This document shows positions 63,994 through 64,000 of a stretch of DNA of 64,000 nucleotides, one piece after another. Below the pieces are notes generated by a model. It did no database searches. It saw only the letters and a program-made list of their open reading frames with translations, and had not been told where the DNA came from. This DNA comes from Sphingobacterium sp. HMA12 (lineage in GTDB: Bacteria > Bacteroidota > Bacteroidia > Sphingobacteriales > Sphingobacteriaceae): positions 693,704 through 757,703 of the forward strand of contig NZ_BEYR01000002.1 in the NCBI RefSeq assembly GCF_002933815.1. Direction: 5' to 3'. Position numbers and translations under genes: made by a program. How positions within the stretch are numbered: position 1 is the stretch's first letter; each line of letters starts with the position of its first letter.

Positions 63994-64000
63994 AGTTTTT

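Noticed and set aside
1..64000. tRNA, rRNA, phage, integrase or transposon genes
   Set aside because: I looked through the intergenic stretches and found no cloverleaf ending in CCA, no rRNA sequence and no recognisable recombinase.

Overview
The window looks like chromosome from a Bacteroidota bacterium, most likely of the family Sphingobacteriaceae (Sphingobacterium or Pedobacter type). The evidence is two SusC/SusD outer-membrane uptake pairs, two ECF sigma/FecR anti-sigma modules, a TonB receptor with a DUF4249 lipoprotein, a DUF5686 protein, a CcmE of the cysteine (CxxxY) type, few Shine-Dalgarno sequences, and upstream elements resembling the Bacteroidota promoter (TTG, about 19 bases, TAnnTTTG). 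The genus is inference; there is no rRNA or tRNA in the window to check it. I saw no insertion sequence, integrase, CRISPR array or phage gene.

Positions 1-34,900 are mainly housekeeping. They hold the start of an acetyl-CoA synthetase gene, a UbiA-like membrane protein, a minus-strand run (rsmA, FAD monooxygenase, 2-hydroxyacid dehydrogenase), a plus-strand run (pdxA, a CCA-adding/poly(A) polymerase-type enzyme, a pRiA4b ORF-3-like acidic protein, miaA), ilvE, a 52-codon candidate gene with its own promoter and hairpin, a GH3-family protein, lptB, recJ, a metallo-beta-lactamase-fold hydrolase, a first SusC/SusD pair, a KhtT/KhtU-like K+/H+ antiporter, a SufT-like protein, a glycosyltransferase, a polyprenyl synthase, an omega-amidase-like nitrilase, a MarR regulator, a stand-alone glutamate-synthase-like FMN protein, a DUF2520 protein, ccmF and ccmE, an LpxR-like lipid A deacylase and a dicarboxylate symporter.

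Positions 35,182-44,090 hold mnmD and then a regulated nutrient locus: ECF sigma, FecR anti-sigma, SusC with an N-terminal signalling (STN) domain, SusD, and a secreted PPP-type phosphatase. Positions 44,208-48,811 hold a hypothetical protein, an unusual degenerate array of 11-bp units (45,145-45,375) upstream of it, a SMUG2-type DNA glycosylase, a SlyD-like FKBP and a YyaL-like thioredoxin-domain protein.

Positions 49,889-60,879 are the most interesting part. Seven plus-strand genes lie close together: ECF sigma, FecR, TonB receptor, DUF4249 lipoprotein, AcvB/VirJ-type hydrolase, DUF5686 outer-membrane protein and MprF-type aminoacyl-lipid synthase/flippase. Known family roles suggest that a cell-surface signalling unit is coupled to making and breaking aminoacylated phospholipids. 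A terminator-like hairpin ends directly at the DUF5686 start codon and may split the locus or act as an attenuator.

The right end (61,549-64,000) begins a surface-polysaccharide cluster: a glycosyltransferase, an FdtA-type sugar ketoisomerase and a DegT-type aminotransferase, consistent with a dTDP-3-amino-3,6-dideoxyhexose pathway.
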